From Stutzerimonas azotifigens (lineage in GTDB: Bacteria; Pseudomonadota; Gammaproteobacteria; Pseudomonadales; Pseudomonadaceae): a stretch of DNA of 64,000 nucleotides. Location of the stretch: positions 62,001-126,000 of the forward strand of contig NZ_JAAMRF010000008.1 in assembly GCF_013522725.1 (NCBI RefSeq), written 5' to 3'. The position numbers and the translations under genes were made by a program. Within the stretch, counting starts at the first letter, position 1; every line of letters starts with the position of its first letter. Below the pieces are notes generated by a model. The model saw only the letters and a program-made list of their open reading frames with translations, was not told the origin of the DNA and searched no databases. Of the stretch, positions 26,598 through 34,889 are shown piece after piece.

Positions 26598-27019
26598 AGG
26601 AGCAGATCGACACCCTCTCGCGACTAGCCAGCCTGCGCGGCAACAAGGTTAGGCAGATGCTTGGACGCGTCCAGTATCAGCAGAACCTCTGCCAGCGCTA
26701 CCGCAACAACATCACCGGCCTGAGCCGCCTGTGCGGATTCAGCGTGCCCATGAGCACGCCGCTGCAGCGCGACAACCAGCAGCGCTACAAGGCCACCCTG
26801 TACAAGATGGTGGAGCTGCAACGGCGCGAACTGGACGTCGCCGAGCAGGCGCTGGAACGGATTCAGCGCGAACTCATGCAGGCGATGCGCAGCGAGAAGG
26901 TGGTGGCCCAGGTGATCGAGACCAAGATGGCTCAGTGGCAGCTCCTGCTGGCCCAGCAGGAGCAGAAGATCCAGGATGGTCTGGCCGCCCAGGCATGGTG
27001 GCGTGGGCAGGCCTTCTGA
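26594..27019 (+). CDS. fliJ: Flagellar export protein FliJ (lateral system)
   Basis: The protein has 141 residues, a long all-helical coiled coil rich in Gln, Glu and Arg, as in FliJ. It acts as the stalk of the FliH-FliI ATPase and escorts chaperones. Its ATG overlaps the fliI stop (ATGA). No enzymatic motif is expected or seen. Identity rests on size, composition and position between fliI and flgM. Confidence 0.88.
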   Translation: MKEQIDTLSRLASLRGNKVRQMLGRVQYQQNLCQRYRNNITGLSRLCGFSVPMSTPLQRDNQQRYKATLYKMVELQRRELDVAEQALERIQRELMQAMRSEKVVAQVIETKMAQWQLLLAQQEQKIQDGLAAQAWWRGQAF

Positions 27020-27055
27020 CGGTCGGCACGAAGCACGGCGAAAATTTCATTTAAG

Positions 27056-27082
27056 TTATCGGCCCTTGCGGTCGCCTGTTTG
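27056..27082 (-). promoter_or_regulatory. Sigma-28-like promoter motif, antisense to fliJ
   Basis: On the minus strand the octamer GCCGATAA (27063 to 27056) matches the sigma-28 -10 consensus perfectly. An 11-base spacer separates it from CAAACAGG (27082 to 27075), which fits the -35 consensus only at the AAA. It points leftwards into the fliJ 3' end, opposite to flgM. It may make an antisense RNA or be coincidence. Confidence 0.3.
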
Positions 27083-27112
27083 GCTGTAACCGAAGCATTC
27101 TGGAACCCTCTC

Positions 27113-27400
27113 ATGGAAATCAGCAGGCACTTCAAGCCCGTCCTGGCGACTCCGGTCGAAGCGTCCGGCAAACCCCGCGCCGTTGAAGCGAACGCCGCGG
27201 CGAACGCCTCGCAGCGTCCAGCCGCTACGGCACAGGATCTGCCGCTCGAGCAGTTGCAGGCTGCGCTGCGCGCCATGCCCGAAGTCGATCTGGACAAGGT
27301 TGCGGCGATCAAGCAGGCGCTACAGCGTGGCGATATCTCCACGGACCCGGCCGAGCTCGCCAGCAGCGTGCTGACCTATCACAGCGGAAGCGATGCGTGA
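27113..27400 (+). CDS. flgM: Anti-sigma-28 factor FlgM (lateral system)
   Basis: The protein has 95 residues. FlgM binds the flagellar sigma factor and is exported when the hook is complete, releasing sigma for late genes. The C-terminal part (VDLDKVAAIKQALQRGDIS then a DPAELA stretch) matches the sigma-binding helices of FlgM, and the N-terminal half is disordered, rich in Ala and Pro. The ATG at 27113 gives this compact start, preferred over the one at 27080. flgN overlaps its stop by 4 bases. Confidence 0.88.
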   Translation: MEISRHFKPVLATPVEASGKPRAVEANAAANASQRPAATAQDLPLEQLQAALRAMPEVDLDKVAAIKQALQRGDISTDPAELASSVLTYHSGSDA

Positions 27401-27837
27401 GTCAGCGTGAAAAACTGCTCGGAGTGATCGAGGCGGACCTGCGTCAGGACTGCAGTGATTACCTGAGCCTGCGCGGCCTGATGCAGGAACTCTACGGTTG
27501 CCTGCTCGAGCGCGACAGCGGGCGGATCGACGTGCTCAATCCGCAGATCGTCGCCCTGGTCGACGTATTGCGGCTGCGTGCCCAGCGTCGCAGCAAGGTG
27601 CTCGCTGCTTTCGGTCTGGGCCAGCGCGGCGAGGACATGCTGGCGCTACTCGCCCAGCTTCCCCCTTCCCAGGCACGCGATCTGCAGAGTATCTGGCAAC
27701 AGCTGGGCAATCTGGCCGAGCAGTGCAAGCGGCTCAACGACCGCAACGGGGAATTGCTGGCGATGCATCACGACATCCTCAGTCAGTTGCTCGACAGCCA
27801 GGCCGACGCACGTCTATACGGCCCGCAAGGCTACTGA
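27397..27837 (+). CDS. flgN: Flagellar chaperone FlgN (lateral system)
   Basis: The protein has 146 residues and is all-helical. Its position after flgM and its length fit FlgN, the chaperone for hook-associated proteins FlgK and FlgL. The start is GTG, overlapping the flgM stop as GTGA. The last residues (HHDILSQLLDSQADARLYGPQGY) resemble the FlgN C-terminal binding region. It is a remote match, so identity rests on context plus composition. Confidence 0.8.
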   Translation: MSQREKLLGVIEADLRQDCSDYLSLRGLMQELYGCLLERDSGRIDVLNPQIVALVDVLRLRAQRRSKVLAAFGLGQRGEDMLALLAQLPPSQARDLQSIWQQLGNLAEQCKRLNDRNGELLAMHHDILSQLLDSQADARLYGPQGY

Positions 27838-28034
27838 GCCAGGCCCAGCCCTCCGGCCTATTGGCCTTCCCACCTTAAGTAACCGTCCGTCCGGGTCGCC
27901 TGTTATCAGGACAGCTTCAGCTTTGCATCCTGGGCGGAAACGGTTTTTCCCCGTTGCGTCGTCATCTTGCGAGGCGGAAGTAGATTTTCTGCGCGAGGCC
28001 GCGCAAAGCCGCGTGAACCGGGGCTTTGGATCGT

Positions 28035-28050
28035 TGGCACTCATCTTGCT
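28035..28050 (+). promoter_or_regulatory. Consensus sigma-54 promoter upstream of fliD
   Basis: The sequence TGGCAC, 5 bases, TTGCT matches the sigma-54 -24/-12 consensus perfectly (GG at 28036-28037 and GC at 28048-28049, 10 bases between). Transcription would start near 28061, only about 16 bases before the fliD ATG, with the ribosome site AGAGAGG in between. LafK is the likely activator. It should drive the fliD to motB operon. Confidence 0.8.
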
Positions 28051-28076
28051 TTTTCGCTTGGGAAGAGAGGGCCGTC

Positions 28077-29399
28077 ATGGCAATAGATTCCGATTACATT
28101 CAGCAGATGTCGAAGCAGCTGGCCGATTACGAGGTGCAATCCTCGCTGAATCGGCTCAACCGCAACGAAGCCAACTACAAGGCCCAGCGCACGGCCCTGT
28201 CGACGCTGCGCACCTCGCTGAGCACCTTCAATTCGACAGTCAAGGGGCTCAAGAGCGCCACCTCGACCATGCTGGTCAACAGCGCGACCTTCAGTCAGGA
28301 AGGCTATGCCAGCGCAACCGTCGGAACCAAGGCCGTCCCCGGCTCCTACAACTTCTTCGTCGAGCAGCTCGCCAGCGCCCATCAGGTCGCGATCGGCGGT
28401 CTGGGCGCAGCCGACATCGGCACCCAAGGCACCCTGACCATCGGCCAGGGCGGCAGCAGCTTCGATATCGACCTGTCCACCATCGACAGCAACGGGGACG
28501 GCAGCAGCTCCCTGGAAGAACTGGCTGCTGCGATCAACAGTCACGCAGGCAACACCGGCACCAAAGCCGCCCTGGTGCGCAGCAATGGCGAGGTTTCGCT
28601 GGTGCTGTCGAGCGAAAAGAGCGGTGCCGACAATGCCATCAGCCTGCAAAGCAGCGGCACCACCGCCGCGCTGACCGCCGCGATCGATGCGCGCCAGGAG
28701 CTGACCCGCGCCCAGGACGCCAAGGTGCGTCTGGGTGGGGAAGGCGGCATGCTGCTGACCAACGCCAGCAACACCTTCGACGGCATCATCGATGGCGTCA
28801 GCCTGACCTTCACCAAGACCCATGGCGCCGGCGACCAGCCACTGAGCCTGGAGATCGGCCAGGACAAGAGCGCGACCCAGGAGAAGGCGCAGAGCTTCGT
28901 CAATGCCTTCAATACCTTGATGACCAGCCTGGACGGCCTTACCGCCAGCGGTAACGACACCACGGCTCGTGGCCCGCTGGCCGGCGATTCGAGCGTTCGC
29001 GCCATCGAAAATCGCCTGAACCAGCTGCTGCGTACCGATTTCGGTGGCGTCAATCTGATCAGCTTCGGCATCAGCGCTGACCGCAACGGCAAGCTGACCA
29101 TCGACGCCGCCCGTTTCGAAGCAGCGGTGGCCAACGATCCGGAGGGCTTCGAAAAGCTCTTCACCGGCAAGGACAACCTGCTCGATTCCATCGACAAGAA
29201 CCTGACGGTCTACACCAGCAGCGCCAACGGGGTGCTGAAGAACCGCATGGACACCCTGGATATGAGTCTGCGCCGGATCGACGAGCAGTTCGACAAGCTG
29301 CAGGACCAGTACAACAGCTTCTATGCCCGCTACCTCAAGCAGTACACCTCCATGATGCAGACGATGCAGGCCATGGAGCAGACCTTTGGAATGTTCTGA
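28077..29399 (+). CDS. fliD: Flagellar filament cap protein FliD (LafB, lateral system)
   Basis: The protein has 440 residues, at the short end for FliD. FliD caps the growing filament and promotes flagellin folding. The start after the sigma-54 site (MAIDSDYIQQMSKQLADYE) and the C-terminal coiled coil (MDTLDMSLRRIDEQFDKLQDQYNSFYARY) are typical terminal domains. In lateral clusters it directly follows the lafA region, but here flagellin lies about 6.6 kb away on the other strand. Its stop overlaps the fliS start by one base. Confidence 0.94.
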   Translation: MAIDSDYIQQMSKQLADYEVQSSLNRLNRNEANYKAQRTALSTLRTSLSTFNSTVKGLKSATSTMLVNSATFSQEGYASATVGTKAVPGSYNFFVEQLASAHQVAIGGLGAADIGTQGTLTIGQGGSSFDIDLSTIDSNGDGSSSLEELAAAINSHAGNTGTKAALVRSNGEVSLVLSSEKSGADNAISLQSSGTTAALTAAIDARQELTRAQDAKVRLGGEGGMLLTNASNTFDGIIDGVSLTFTKTHGAGDQPLSLEIGQDKSATQEKAQSFVNAFNTLMTSLDGLTASGNDTTARGPLAGDSSVRAIENRLNQLLRTDFGGVNLISFGISADRNGKLTIDAARFEAAVANDPEGFEKLFTGKDNLLDSIDKNLTVYTSSANGVLKNRMDTLDMSLRRIDEQFDKLQDQYNSFYARYLKQYTSMMQTMQAMEQTFGMF

Positions 29400-29797
29400 T
29401 GAATCCCTATTCGTTCAATGACAGCTACGACAGCTACCGCTCCGTGGACCTCGAAGCCCGTGCGGCCGCGGCATCGCCCTACGAGTTGGTGCTGGTCCTG
29501 TTCGACGGCCTGCTCGACGAGCTGGCGCGTGCCCGCGGGCATATCGAGCACAAGCGCTTCCAGCAGAAGGGCGCTTCGCTGGAAAAGTGCATGAACATCC
29601 TCAATGGCCTCAATGGTGCGCTCGACTATGAAGGTGGCGGCGAGGTGGTGCAGGAGCTGGCGCGTCTGTACGACTACTGCATCTATTGTCTGTCCGATGT
29701 CAGCGTCACCCTCTCGCTGGAGGGGCTGGATGAAGTCGTGCGTCTGCTCGGCATCCTGCGTGAAGGCTGGGAGGGTGTCAGTGCCGCACGCAAATGA
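29399..29797 (+). CDS. fliS: Flagellin export chaperone FliS (LafC, lateral system)
   Basis: The protein has 132 residues, a four-helix bundle. It binds the flagellin C-terminus and keeps it unfolded before export. The SPYELVLVLFDGLLDELARARG and CLSDVSVTLSLEGLDEV stretches fit FliS. The ATG overlaps the fliD stop (TGATG), so the two are translationally coupled. Its partner should be the single flagellin encoded at 36.0-36.9 kb. Confidence 0.93.
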   Translation: MNPYSFNDSYDSYRSVDLEARAAAASPYELVLVLFDGLLDELARARGHIEHKRFQQKGASLEKCMNILNGLNGALDYEGGGEVVQELARLYDYCIYCLSDVSVTLSLEGLDEVVRLLGILREGWEGVSAARK

Positions 29798-30104
29798 CCT
29801 CTGCCGACTGAAAGAGCTGGGACAACAGCTCGAGCAGGCGATGCAGCTCGATGACTGGAGCCTGATCAGCGAAGCCGACCAGGCGATCGCGCAGTGCCTG
29901 AAGGCCCTGGGCGAGCGCCTGCATCCGAGCGACGAGGTCATGCGCGCCCGCGCCGAGCTTCAGCAGTTGCACGCCCGGGCGCTCAAGCGTTGCGCCGAGG
30001 AGTGCGAGCGCCTGCGCCAGCTGCTGGAAAATTGCGTTCAGCACGCCGAGGGACGGGCCGCCTACCAGCGCGTCGCCCTGTACGCGGTAGGGGATCAGTC
30101 ATGA
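29781..30104 (+). CDS. fliT: FliT-like flagellar chaperone (LafD/LafX-type)
   Basis: The predicted protein has 107 residues, all-helical, rich in Glu, Gln and Leu, which fits FliT, the chaperone of FliD. Start codon is GTG at 29781, with GGAGGG 5 bases before and 17 bases of overlap with fliS. Its stop overlaps the next gene as ATGA. Sequence similarity to FliT is weak, so the name rests on position between fliS and fliK, size and composition. Confidence 0.7.
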   Translation: MPHANDLCRLKELGQQLEQAMQLDDWSLISEADQAIAQCLKALGERLHPSDEVMRARAELQQLHARALKRCAEECERLRQLLENCVQHAEGRAAYQRVALYAVGDQS

Positions 30105-31210
30105 TCCGTCCGGTGGGTCTTTCGGGGCAGGTCGGCGCCGCGATTGAAGGGCAGCCCCAGGCGGCGCGCCCGGCCGGTTTCGCCCAGCTTTCGGCAGAGT
30201 TGCCGGAGCGTTCGTTCGGGCGCCTCTCAGAGCGTTTCGCCGAGCAGATGACGAGCGCGGCGGCCGGTCAGGTGTTCTCGGCCCCAGCAGAGCGCCTCGG
30301 GCAGCCGCATCCGGATCTGCCGCAAGGGTCGGATGCGCAGCCTGAATCCGCCGAGCAGCCGGAACTCACTGCCGAGCAATGGCTGCAAGGCATGCTCGAG
30401 CAGAGCGTTGCCGTGGTGGAGGCGCGCGAGGGCAGCCGGATCGCCGGCGACAGCGCCGAGCGTGCCATGTCCGAGCAGGAGGTGTTGCAGGACGTCGATG
30501 CGCAACCGCAGTCGGCAACCATCGCGGCCGACCAGCCCCTGCTGGTGATGCCGGCCGTTCTGCTCGACCGTTGGAGCGGGCCGAATGCGGCCGCGAAACT
30601 GGTCCAGCGCCCGCTCGACATGACTGCACCGCCCATGGCTGGTGTCGGGCGGGCCGAACAGGCGCGCGGTACTCCGCTGGACGCCCTGCTGGCCGCCGGC
30701 GACACCGGGCTGGCCGATACGGCCGTGCAAGGCGGCGAGCGCCAGCTGCTGGCTCAGCCGCAAGGCAATGAACGGTTGCTCCGGCTGGAGGCGCCGCAAG
30801 CCAAGTGGGGCGAGCAGATGCTCCAGGCGCTGCGCGACAACGTCGAGATGCAGCTTCAGCAGCGTGTACAGAGCGCGACCATCCGCCTCGATCCGCCAGA
30901 GCTCGGCAGCATGGAGATCTTCCTCAGCCATGAGTCCGGCCGCCTGACGGTGCAGATTTCCGCCACCAACGGCGACGTGGCGCGGTTGCTGCAGCAGACC
31001 AGTGATCGTCTGCGTCACGAGCTGGTGGGGCAGAACTTCACCCAGGTCAACGTCCAGGTCGGCGCCGATGGCCAGTCCGGGCGTGGCCAGGGACAGGGCC
31101 GCCAGTCGCAGTTGCCGGCCGACGAACCCCAGATAGTGGGCAACTTCGCCACGGCGCCTGCGGCCGACGACGCGCGCGGCAGCCGCAGCGATGTCCTGGT
31201 CACTGTATGA
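30101..31210 (+). CDS. fliK: Flagellar hook-length control protein FliK (LafE, lateral system)
   Basis: The protein has 369 residues. The first 240 residues are low-complexity (Ala, Gln, Pro rich), which is usual for FliK, the molecular ruler of the hook. The C-terminal domain has the conserved RLDPPELGSMEIFLSHESGRLTVQ block that contacts FlhB to switch export specificity. The ATG overlaps the fliT stop. Because FlhB has NPVH rather than NPTH at its cleavage site, this pair is worth comparing. Confidence 0.9.
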   Translation: MIRPVGLSGQVGAAIEGQPQAARPAGFAQLSAELPERSFGRLSERFAEQMTSAAAGQVFSAPAERLGQPHPDLPQGSDAQPESAEQPELTAEQWLQGMLEQSVAVVEAREGSRIAGDSAERAMSEQEVLQDVDAQPQSATIAADQPLLVMPAVLLDRWSGPNAAAKLVQRPLDMTAPPMAGVGRAEQARGTPLDALLAAGDTGLADTAVQGGERQLLAQPQGNERLLRLEAPQAKWGEQMLQALRDNVEMQLQQRVQSATIRLDPPELGSMEIFLSHESGRLTVQISATNGDVARLLQQTSDRLRHELVGQNFTQVNVQVGADGQSGRGQGQGRQSQLPADEPQIVGNFATAPAADDARGSRSDVLVTV

Positions 31211-31247
31211 CCGGGCTCAACAGTGATTTCTCGAATATGGGTGTGAT

Positions 31248-31715
31248 ATGACGGCGCCTCGTCTTTTGATTCTGATGGTCGTGCTCAATGTGCTGATCGT
31301 GGCGGGCGGTGTGGGCGTGGCCTACTGGTTGCTCAAACCGGGCCTGAACGCAGCGGGCGACCCGGTATCCGGCCAGGTCGAAATCGTGCCGGAGACGACC
31401 GTCGACTATGCCTTCCATCCGGTGGAGAAGATCATCGTCAGCCTGCGCGGGGAAGGGCGCGAGCGTTATTTCGTCCTCGACCTGATGTTGCAGGCCGAGT
31501 CCAGCGACGAGCCGAAGGATTTTCAGCAGGCCGAGCCTCTGGTGCGCAACTCGGTGGTTTCCTACCTCTCGACGCTGACCTTTGAGGAGCTGCGCGGCCT
31601 GCAGATTGCCGAGTTGCAGACGCGTCTGGAGCAGGCGCTGTTCGCCGACTTCGCCAGCAAGAAGGCCGCGGTGCCCTTCAAGCAGGTGCTGGTCAGCAAG
31701 CTGATCGTGCAGTAA
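31248..31715 (+). CDS. fliL: Flagellar basal body protein FliL (LafF, lateral system)
   Basis: The protein has 155 residues. One N-terminal membrane helix (LLILMVVLNVLIVAGGVGVAYWLL) precedes a periplasmic domain with the FliL-type HPVEKIIVSLRGEGRERYF start. FliL sits around the stator and supports torque at high load. The gap from fliK is 37 bases, with no clear terminator. The next gene (sigma factor) begins 5 bases after its stop. Confidence 0.88.
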   Translation: MTAPRLLILMVVLNVLIVAGGVGVAYWLLKPGLNAAGDPVSGQVEIVPETTVDYAFHPVEKIIVSLRGEGRERYFVLDLMLQAESSDEPKDFQQAEPLVRNSVVSYLSTLTFEELRGLQIAELQTRLEQALFADFASKKAAVPFKQVLVSKLIVQ

Positions 31716-31720
31716 CCACC

Positions 31721-32455
31721 ATGATCGCAAACCCTGCAATCGACTATGGCTACGAGGCCGAGCCAGCCGGGCATTCGGTGTTCGCGCCGGGTGCCGAGCA
31801 GCATTGGCTGATGCAGTACCTACCGCTGGTCAAGCGCATCGTCCGGCAACTGTCGCTGCAGGCCAACCAGGTCCTGGATCGAGAAGACATGGAGCAGATC
31901 GGCCTGATGGGGCTGCTCGAAGGGCTGCGTCGCTATGGCGTTCCGGACGAGCAGTTCGGGCCTTTCGCGGCGCTGCGCATCCGGGGCGCGATTCTGGATG
32001 AACTGCGCCGCCAGGATTGGCGTCCGCGCCAGGTTCGCCAGCAGGTGCACAAGGTCCGTGATGCCATTCGGGGCCTGGCCCGGCAACTCGGTCGGCAGCC
32101 GACCGACGAGGAAATCCGCAGTCATGCCGGCCTTACCGATGCGCAGTACCAGGACTTCCTCTGGGCCGATTCCTCCGAAGCCATCGAGAGCCTGGATGAG
32201 CTGCTGCAGGCCGGACAGGAATCCTTTGCTGACGGCGGCGACGGCCTGGAGGAGCGCTTCGTCAAGGAGCGCCTGCTGACCCAGGCGCTGAGCCGCCTGG
32301 ACGAGCGCGAGCGGCTGGTACTGACGCTTTATTACCAGCATGAGCTGAGCCTGAAAGAAATCGCGCTGGTGCTCGAGGTGAGCGACGCGCGGGTCTGCCA
32401 GCTCAGCAAGCAGGCCATCGCCAAAGCCTGCCGTTTTCTCACGGACCGCCAGTAG
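31721..32455 (+). CDS. fliA: Flagellar sigma factor FliA/LafS (sigma-28)
   Basis: The protein has 244 residues, the usual size of sigma-28. Region 2 shows YLPLVKRIVRQLS and GLMGLLEGLRRYG followed by FAALRIRGAILDELR, the core-binding and -10 recognition part. Region 4 has LDERERLVLTLYYQHELSLKEIA and a VSDARVCQLSKQAI helix. FlgM should inhibit it until hook completion. Its place between fliL and motA is the lafS position in Vibrio lateral clusters, so I call it the lateral sigma factor. Confidence 0.95.
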   Translation: MIANPAIDYGYEAEPAGHSVFAPGAEQHWLMQYLPLVKRIVRQLSLQANQVLDREDMEQIGLMGLLEGLRRYGVPDEQFGPFAALRIRGAILDELRRQDWRPRQVRQQVHKVRDAIRGLARQLGRQPTDEEIRSHAGLTDAQYQDFLWADSSEAIESLDELLQAGQESFADGGDGLEERFVKERLLTQALSRLDERERLVLTLYYQHELSLKEIALVLEVSDARVCQLSKQAIAKACRFLTDRQ

Positions 32456-32528
32456 CGGTCGATATCCAGGCGCGGCGCCCGCCGCCATGCGTTCAACAGT
32501 CTGCCCACCAACGGAAGTAGTCATCGTC

Positions 32529-33401
32529 ATGCAGAAATTTATAGGAGCCTTGATCATCATCGCCTGCGTCCTGGGCGGCTACGCCATGGCCAACGGTGAT
32601 ATGCGCGTGCTCTGGCAGCCGGCAGAGGTGGTGATCATCCTGGGGGCCGCGCTTGGCAGTCTGGTGGTCGGCAACCCCAAGGAAGTGCTGATCGAGATGC
32701 TGCATCAGATCAAGGGGGTTTTCGTCTACCAGCGCCGTGGTGAGGAGTTCCAGCGTCAGCTCCTGATGCTGCTTTACGAACTGCTGGAGATGGTCGATGT
32801 GGGCGGCCTCAAGGTGCTCGATTCGCACATCGAGGAGCCGGAAAGCAGCGAGCTGTTCGCTCGCTATCCGCTAATCCTCAAGGAAAAGAACCTGATGGCG
32901 TTCATCGCCGACAACTTTCGCCTGATGGCGATGGGCAAGATCAGCGCCCACGAACTCGAAGGCTTCCTCGAGCAGGAGTTGGAAGCGATGGAGCACGCCC
33001 TGCTGCAGCCGGCGCGCTCGCTGCACAAGATCGGCGAGGCGATGCCCGGGTTCGGCATCCTCGCGGCGATCATGGGCATCATCATCACCATGGGCAGCAT
33101 CGGCGGCTCGGTCGCTGAAATTGGCGCCCATGTGGCGGCAGCGCTGGTGGGCACCTTCCTCGGTATTTTCTTCTGCTACTGCCTGATGGACCCGCTTTCC
33201 AACGCCATGAGTCAGCGCATCAAGACCGAACTCTCCGCACTTGAATGCGTGCGTACCACCCTGGTCGCCCATGTGGCCGGCAAGCCCACGCTGCTGGCGG
33301 TCGACGCTGGCCGCAAGCTGATCGAGCAGGACGTCAAACCCGCCTTCAAACAGCTCGAGGTCTGGGTCAACCAGTACGAGGAAGAAAGGGACGCCGCATG
33401 A
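32529..33401 (+). CDS. motA: Flagellar stator protein MotA (LafT, lateral system)
   Basis: The protein has 290 residues with four membrane helices: two at the start (FIGALIIIACVLGGYAMA and EVVIILGAALGSLVVG) and two late (PGFGILAAIMGIIITMGS and AALVGTFLGIFFCYCLMDPLS). The large cytoplasmic loop between them carries the charged residues that contact FliG. Both conserved prolines, in MPGFG and DPLSNAM, are present. With MotB it makes the ion channel. I cannot tell H+ from Na+ use. A gap of 73 bases separates it from fliA, and its stop overlaps motB. Confidence 0.94.
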   Translation: MQKFIGALIIIACVLGGYAMANGDMRVLWQPAEVVIILGAALGSLVVGNPKEVLIEMLHQIKGVFVYQRRGEEFQRQLLMLLYELLEMVDVGGLKVLDSHIEEPESSELFARYPLILKEKNLMAFIADNFRLMAMGKISAHELEGFLEQELEAMEHALLQPARSLHKIGEAMPGFGILAAIMGIIITMGSIGGSVAEIGAHVAAALVGTFLGIFFCYCLMDPLSNAMSQRIKTELSALECVRTTLVAHVAGKPTLLAVDAGRKLIEQDVKPAFKQLEVWVNQYEEERDAA

Positions 33402-34303
33402 AGAGCCGGGCCGGCAAGGATCACGAAGTCACCATCGTCAAGCGCCGCGGCAAGAAGGGCCATGGCGATGAGCACGGCGGTGCCTGGAAGGTGGCCTTCG
33501 CGGATTTCACCCTGGCGATGATGGCGCTGTTCATGGTGCTGTGGATCATCCAGCCGCAGATCGACCAGTCCAACCCCTCGTTCGGGCAGATGGACACCAA
33601 CCCGATCGTCGACGGCGGCGCCGGTATCTTCGACGGCAACAGCACCACGCCGCTTGATCTGGACGGCGTGCCGCTGCCGGTCCCTCAGGCGCGGCCGGAC
33701 AATGGCCAGGCCGAAAGCGATCAGTCAGGGAGCAGGCGCTACAGCTCGGAGGCGGAGATGCAGTCGCTGGCCGATCTGATGCGCGAAGTGGCCGAGGAGG
33801 TCGATGCGCTGGCCAATATCGAGGTCAATGTAGTGCCGCAGGGGTTGCGTATCCTGATCAAGGACGACCAGCAGCGCTTCATGTTCCAGCGCGGCAGTGC
33901 GACGCTCAATCCGCATTTTAGCAAGCTCCTCGCCGTGCTTTCCGGGGTGCTGGCCAAGGTCGAGAACAAACTGATCATCAGCGGCCATACCGATGCCACG
34001 CCATACCGCCTGGCGTCGGGCTACGACAACTGGAATCTTTCCGGTGACCGTGCGCTACGAGCGCGCAACGTGCTGGTGGCGGGCGGTCTGCCGGAACGTT
34101 CGGTACTGCAGGTCTCGGCCCAGGCCGACGTCATGCCGCTGCGTCCGGACGAACCCGAGAACGGCGCCAACCGCCGTGTCGAAATCCTGCTGCTCACCGA
34201 TGCGGCCGAAGCGCTGTATCGCGAGCTGTTCGGCGAGGGATACGAGCAGGTGCGCTTCACCGAGAGCGGTGCCCGTTACCGTAGCGGCGCGAGCCAGCCG
34301 TAA
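33398..34303 (+). CDS. motB: Flagellar stator protein MotB (LafU, lateral system)
   Basis: The protein has 301 residues. The single membrane helix (AFADFTLAMMALFMVLWII, residues about 31-51) keeps the aspartate that carries ions. The OmpA-like peptidoglycan-binding domain shows NKLIISGHTDATPY and ends with GANRRVEILLL. It anchors the stator to the cell wall. Its ATG overlaps the motA stop. No chemotaxis genes follow; the cluster ends with motB. Confidence 0.94.
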   Translation: MKSRAGKDHEVTIVKRRGKKGHGDEHGGAWKVAFADFTLAMMALFMVLWIIQPQIDQSNPSFGQMDTNPIVDGGAGIFDGNSTTPLDLDGVPLPVPQARPDNGQAESDQSGSRRYSSEAEMQSLADLMREVAEEVDALANIEVNVVPQGLRILIKDDQQRFMFQRGSATLNPHFSKLLAVLSGVLAKVENKLIISGHTDATPYRLASGYDNWNLSGDRALRARNVLVAGGLPERSVLQVSAQADVMPLRPDEPENGANRRVEILLLTDAAEALYRELFGEGYEQVRFTESGARYRSGASQP

Positions 34304-34409
34304 CCGTCATTGGAAAGGGTGCTGCGCAGGCAGGGCGGCTGGTCTGTGTGAGGTAGGCGCGGGGTCCGGCGCGCTCCAGTGGGGAGGCAAGGCGAGCGGG
34401 ACGGGGCGG

Positions 34410-34889
34410 TCAGAGCAGGTCGGCGCGGTTGTCGGCGCAATAGACCTGCTGGGTTTCAACCCCGTAGAAGCAGGCCCCGACGCGCTCGAAGGTGATCTGG
34501 GCGCCCTTGTGGCGTCCATAGAGCAGGTTGAACAACAATTCATCGTCGAGTTCTGTCTCCTCGGAAAGACCCGAAATCTCCCCGGCTTCGACATGCAGCC
34601 TGATGCGCCCGCGCAGATCGGTCTCGACCCTTCCGGAGGCTTCCAGGATGGCGGGCGCCTTGCGGGTCATCGAGTAGAACCGACCATTGCTGAACACCAC
34701 GCTATGGCTGACGTTGAGCACTTCACCGCTGCCCGTAACCACTTGCCCTGCCGAGGTGTAGCGGCCGTCGAGGCTCGATGGCGCCACATAGCTGGCCGTG
34801 GCCACGAAAGCCCAGAACAGCAGCGCCGCCGGGACCATCACCAGTAACAGAAGCTTGCCTGCCGCGCCGGTTTCGCTGTGGTGGTTCAT
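34410..34889 (-). CDS. ToxS-like small membrane protein coupled to ToxR-like regulator
   Basis: The protein has 159 residues: a short cytoplasmic start, one hydrophobic helix (LLLLVMVPAALLFWAFVA, about residues 14-31) and a periplasmic domain with two cysteines (ACFYGVETQQVYC). Layout and size resemble ToxS, the effector that stabilises ToxR, but I see no sequence motif that proves it. The ATG at 34889 overlaps the stop of the upstream ToxR-like gene as ATGA and has AAGGA 8 bases before it, which fixes the start. No function has been assigned. A ToxS-like modulator role is inference from layout. Confidence 0.6.
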   Translation of the reverse strand: MNHHSETGAAGKLLLLVMVPAALLFWAFVATASYVAPSSLDGRYTSAGQVVTGSGEVLNVSHSVVFSNGRFYSMTRKAPAILEASGRVETDLRGRIRLHVEAGEISGLSEETELDDELLFNLLYGRHKGAQITFERVGACFYGVETQQVYCADNRADLL

